A stretch of DNA of 64,000 nt, taken from positions 846,142 through 910,141 of the forward strand of contig LSYV01000006.1 in NCBI GenBank assembly GCA_001584585.1. Reading direction: 5' to 3'. Source of the DNA: Gonium pectorale. Taxonomy: Eukaryota; Chlorophyta; Chlorophyceae; Chlamydomonadales; Volvocaceae. This document shows, in pieces, positions 63,051-64,000 of this stretch. How positions within the stretch are numbered: the first letter of the stretch is position 1; each line of letters starts with the position of its first letter. The notes beneath the pieces are model-generated. The model was not told the origin of the DNA. It ran no database searches and was given only the letters and a program-made list of their open reading frames with translations. A program made the translations under genes and the position numbers.

Positions 63051-64000
63051 TCGCCGCTGTGCCCTCTCATGCCTTTCTGAGCTCCTGAGCTGGGTTGGAG
63101 CACTGCCCGTTGTGTCTGATGGCGGAGCGGTTGGAGGCTGCTGTGGGGATCCAGAGCTGCGAGCTTGGGGAGAAGGCAACGTGCACTACAATGCACTGTG
63201 CGCGCAACGTTGCCTCGCCCCCGGGAAGCCCTGCGTTGACGCAGCGTTGCGCCCTTTCGGTTCCCTAGCGAGGGAGCTCGCTGCAGTGTCCGCTTTGAAC
63301 AAGTGGGGCCCATCGTGTGGCGGCTGCGAGCAGCTCTCATTCTTGGCTTTGCGTGTGCATTGCTATCGGTGACGAGTACTATAATGTACGCTGGCGGACG
63401 GTCAGGACGAGTGTGGGGCAACAGTAGCATGTGGCCGGCGCGTGTCGAGGTAGACCGCGCACCGTGGGAGGTCTCGCGCATCGTGGGAGCTTGAGATCCG
63501 GACTGTGAATGACGCACGCACGTGCGCCGTCCTATGCGCTCGCCTCTGTGCTGGCGTGTTTGCCCGGAGCTCGGTGGTGTGCGGACGCGGGGTCACAGAC
63601 GCGTCCGCAACCCTCGTGGTGACTGGAAAGCCCTAACACTCCTCTCGGGCGCGCAACTTCTCCCGATGCACATGCGGATCGGGGCAGTGACAATTTCGGA
63701 CATGGGAGACACGTTCCTGCACCGATGGGCGCACGTGTACGGATGTACTCCGTACTAGCGGATGCGCTGCTCCCGTCATTTGCCCGTTTATGGTCAAGTG
63801 CGTCGGCTACCTACAGCACCGTAATAGTCTGTCGCGGCTGCCCGTCCCCCATCAAAGGAATCGCTACGGTCGCTGCCGTCGTGAGAGTGCTCACAGCTGG
63901 AACCGTTCCCGATTACCGTGCTGCACCGGTGGTGCTTCCCGCCTGCCTTCAGTCATCGTTCGAGTCCTGGCGGCGTTGGCAGAGGCTCCAACCAGTGCAT
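63051..64000. other. DNAJC9 3' UTR and downstream spacer
   Basis: No domain-bearing frame and no TGTAA seen to the window edge. The next gene, if any, lies beyond. Confidence 0.5.

Overview
The window looks like nuclear DNA of a volvocine green alga of the Chlamydomonas/Volvox type. It is GC-rich with strongly GC-ending codons. Every gene is broken by many short GT-AG introns, several genes end near a TGTAA polyadenylation signal, and the gene set fits a flagellate alga: a proline-rich extracellular-matrix protein, a tubulin ligase-like protein, a mitochondrial ribosomal protein and several membrane carriers. There is no sign of operons, plasmids, phage or CRISPR. All gene models were spliced by hand by matching donor and acceptor sites to reading phase. 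Where every intron phase closes and the total is a multiple of three, confidence is high.

Layout. 1-6394 (+): 3' part of a proline-rich beta-helix wall/matrix protein, cut by the window edge. 8228-12348 (-): TTLL1-like tubulin ligase family protein, convergent with the first gene. 12673-15272 (+): mitochondrial ribosomal protein mL45 (Tim44-like), sharing a short divergent promoter region with TTLL1. 16577-20646 (+): Fam20C/four-jointed-like kinase-fold protein, whose 3' UTR holds a long near-perfect hairpin. 23740-28524 (-): organic-cation-transporter-like MFS carrier with a histidine-rich tail. 29141-31439 (+): small SAM-dependent methyltransferase, divergent from the carrier. 32562-34874 (+): F-box-like/ankyrin-type repeat protein. 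35288-36805 (+): three-exon protein of unknown function resembling a family I associate with large algal DNA viruses. 39838-44383 (+): Spinster-like MFS carrier, interrupted by a 69-base assembly gap. 48311-56349 (+): giant TKL-type protein kinase of about 1,791 residues with a non-standard ATP-binding site. 59188-59323 (+): an orphan exon with a TBC (Rab-GAP) motif. 59480-63050 (+): DNAJC9-like J-domain co-chaperone.

Four stretches appear empty of convincing genes: 20.7-23.7 kb (mostly UTRs), 36.8-39.8 kb, 44.6-48.3 kb and 56.4-59.2 kb. The genes are functionally unrelated neighbours, as expected for a eukaryotic chromosome. I found no evidence for a single new multi-gene system. The best leads are local: the 3' UTR hairpin, the unusual kinase, the virus-like three-exon gene, the orphan TBC exon, and a dispersed repeat of about 92 bp.
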